The position numbers were made by a program, and so were the translations under genes. From JAFMPW01 sp040830565 (GTDB lineage Bacteria; Bacteroidota; Bacteroidia; Flavobacteriales; Flavobacteriaceae), in NCBI GenBank assembly GCA_040830565.1, contig JBFOMC010000106.1, positions 1-15,445 of the forward strand: a DNA stretch of 15,445 nucleotides, in the 5' to 3' direction. The stretch's first letter is position 1. Each line of letters opens with the position of its first letter. The notes under the pieces are model-generated. The model made no database searches. It was given only the letters and a program-made list of their open reading frames with translations, and had not been told where the DNA came from. Shown here one piece after another: positions 15,094 through 15,445 of the stretch.

Positions 15094-15126
15094 TAAATAT
15101 AAGTATTATGAGCATGTTATCTTAAA
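15094..15126 (-). promoter_or_regulatory. Candidate promoter of the acetate operon
   Basis: On the minus strand TATATTTA (15101-15094) is a one-mismatch fit to TAnnTTTG, and TTTA (15126-15123) lies 21 bp upstream as a -33 candidate, also with one mismatch. The implied leader is very short, about 10 bases. The region is AT-rich, so chance is plausible. Confidence 0.25.
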
Positions 15127-15147
15127 GCAGATTGAAAAAGTCAGTGA

Positions 15148-15445
15148 CTATTCGTATAAAAACTTATAGTTAAGCACCACAATTAAATGCCTTTCGTTCT
15201 GTTTATGCAGTATTTCTACGCAACGGACACCGTTTTTACAATTGTTCAAGATCTTGTCCTCTCCATAACCAATAGAGTAAAGAATATTGGAAGACGGTAC
15301 CCCTTTATCTACAAGATATTTTTTAATGGCATCTGCTCTTCTCTGAGAAAGCCTGAAATTTGTGGCAGTACCCCCGCGGCTATCGGTATGAGCCTCTATG
15401 CGTAATTGGAGTTGCGGAAATTTCTGGATTGCTGTTATTACTTTG
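15148..15445 (-). CDS. OmpA-family C-terminal domain protein (partial)
   Basis: The minus strand is open from the right edge to a TAG at 15148-15150 and encodes the last 98 residues of an OmpA-like peptidoglycan-binding domain. Its N-terminus lies outside the window. The domain marks are IEAHTDSRG (with the conserved Asp-Ser-Arg), NFRLSQRRADAIKKYLVDKGV, the C-terminal GYGEDKILNNC and VRCVEILHKQNERHLIVVL, where the His/Asn/Arg run is typical. Such domains anchor outer-membrane or lipoproteins to the cell wall; the rest of the protein cannot be judged from this end. There is no ATG-led frame inside the window. It ends 69 bp before the DUF4212 gene on the same strand. Confidence 0.9.
   Translation of the reverse strand, partial: KVITAIQKFPQLQLRIEAHTDSRGGTATNFRLSQRRADAIKKYLVDKGVPSSNILYSIGYGEDKILNNCKNGVRCVEILHKQNERHLIVVLNYKFLYE

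Noticed and set aside
15187..15405. Forward 72-residue frame near the right edge
   Set aside because: It is antisense to a recognisable OmpA C-terminal domain, which is the real coding strand.

Overview
The window reads as a chromosomal segment of a Flavobacteriaceae-like member of the Bacteroidota. The signs are the MutS sequence style, a DUF4212 + sodium:solute symporter + acetyl-CoA synthetase operon, AT-rich spacers with weak Shine-Dalgarno sites, and TAnnTTTG-like -7 elements. No database search was run; family calls come from motifs and general knowledge of the families.

Layout. Bases 1-410 hold an 87-bp tandem repeat of about four copies, each with a small GC-rich hairpin. mutS (476-3097, +) follows, with a TTG start. 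Bases 3188-3700 are a tRNA locus: a tRNA-Gly-like 5' half whose anticodon arm is a perfect 22-bp palindrome (pseudogene), an intact tRNA-Gly(GCC), a terminator, tRNA-Leu(TAA) and further terminators. Bases 3620-4310 contain no credible gene. They carry a duplicated structured element (copies near 3690 and 4145) and several perfect hairpins.

Bases 4331-7250 (all minus strand) look like one regulated unit. An AraC-family regulator gene is followed by a two-half-site operator (17-bp direct repeat, 21-bp period), then three genes: a DUF1772 membrane protein, an NmrA-like NAD(P)-binding protein and a small four-helix membrane protein. Next come a cytosolic beta-propeller glycoside hydrolase (+), a DoxX-like membrane protein (-), a SanA/YdcF (DUF218) membrane-anchored protein (+), and an Nramp-like transporter (+) that lacks the family's DPGN metal-binding motif.

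The right part (minus strand) is an acetate uptake and activation operon. A DUF4212 small subunit and a large sodium:solute symporter bring in the substrate, and Acs converts acetate to acetyl-CoA. Upstream, running off the right edge, is the 3' end of an OmpA-domain gene that has no usable start inside the window.

Most protein genes are ordinary housekeeping or accessory functions. The points most worth a second look are the palindrome-bearing tRNA-Gly remnant, the duplicated structured element beside the tRNA genes, the AraC operator and its small operon, and the atypical Nramp protein. I see no clear evidence of a wholly new multi-gene system.
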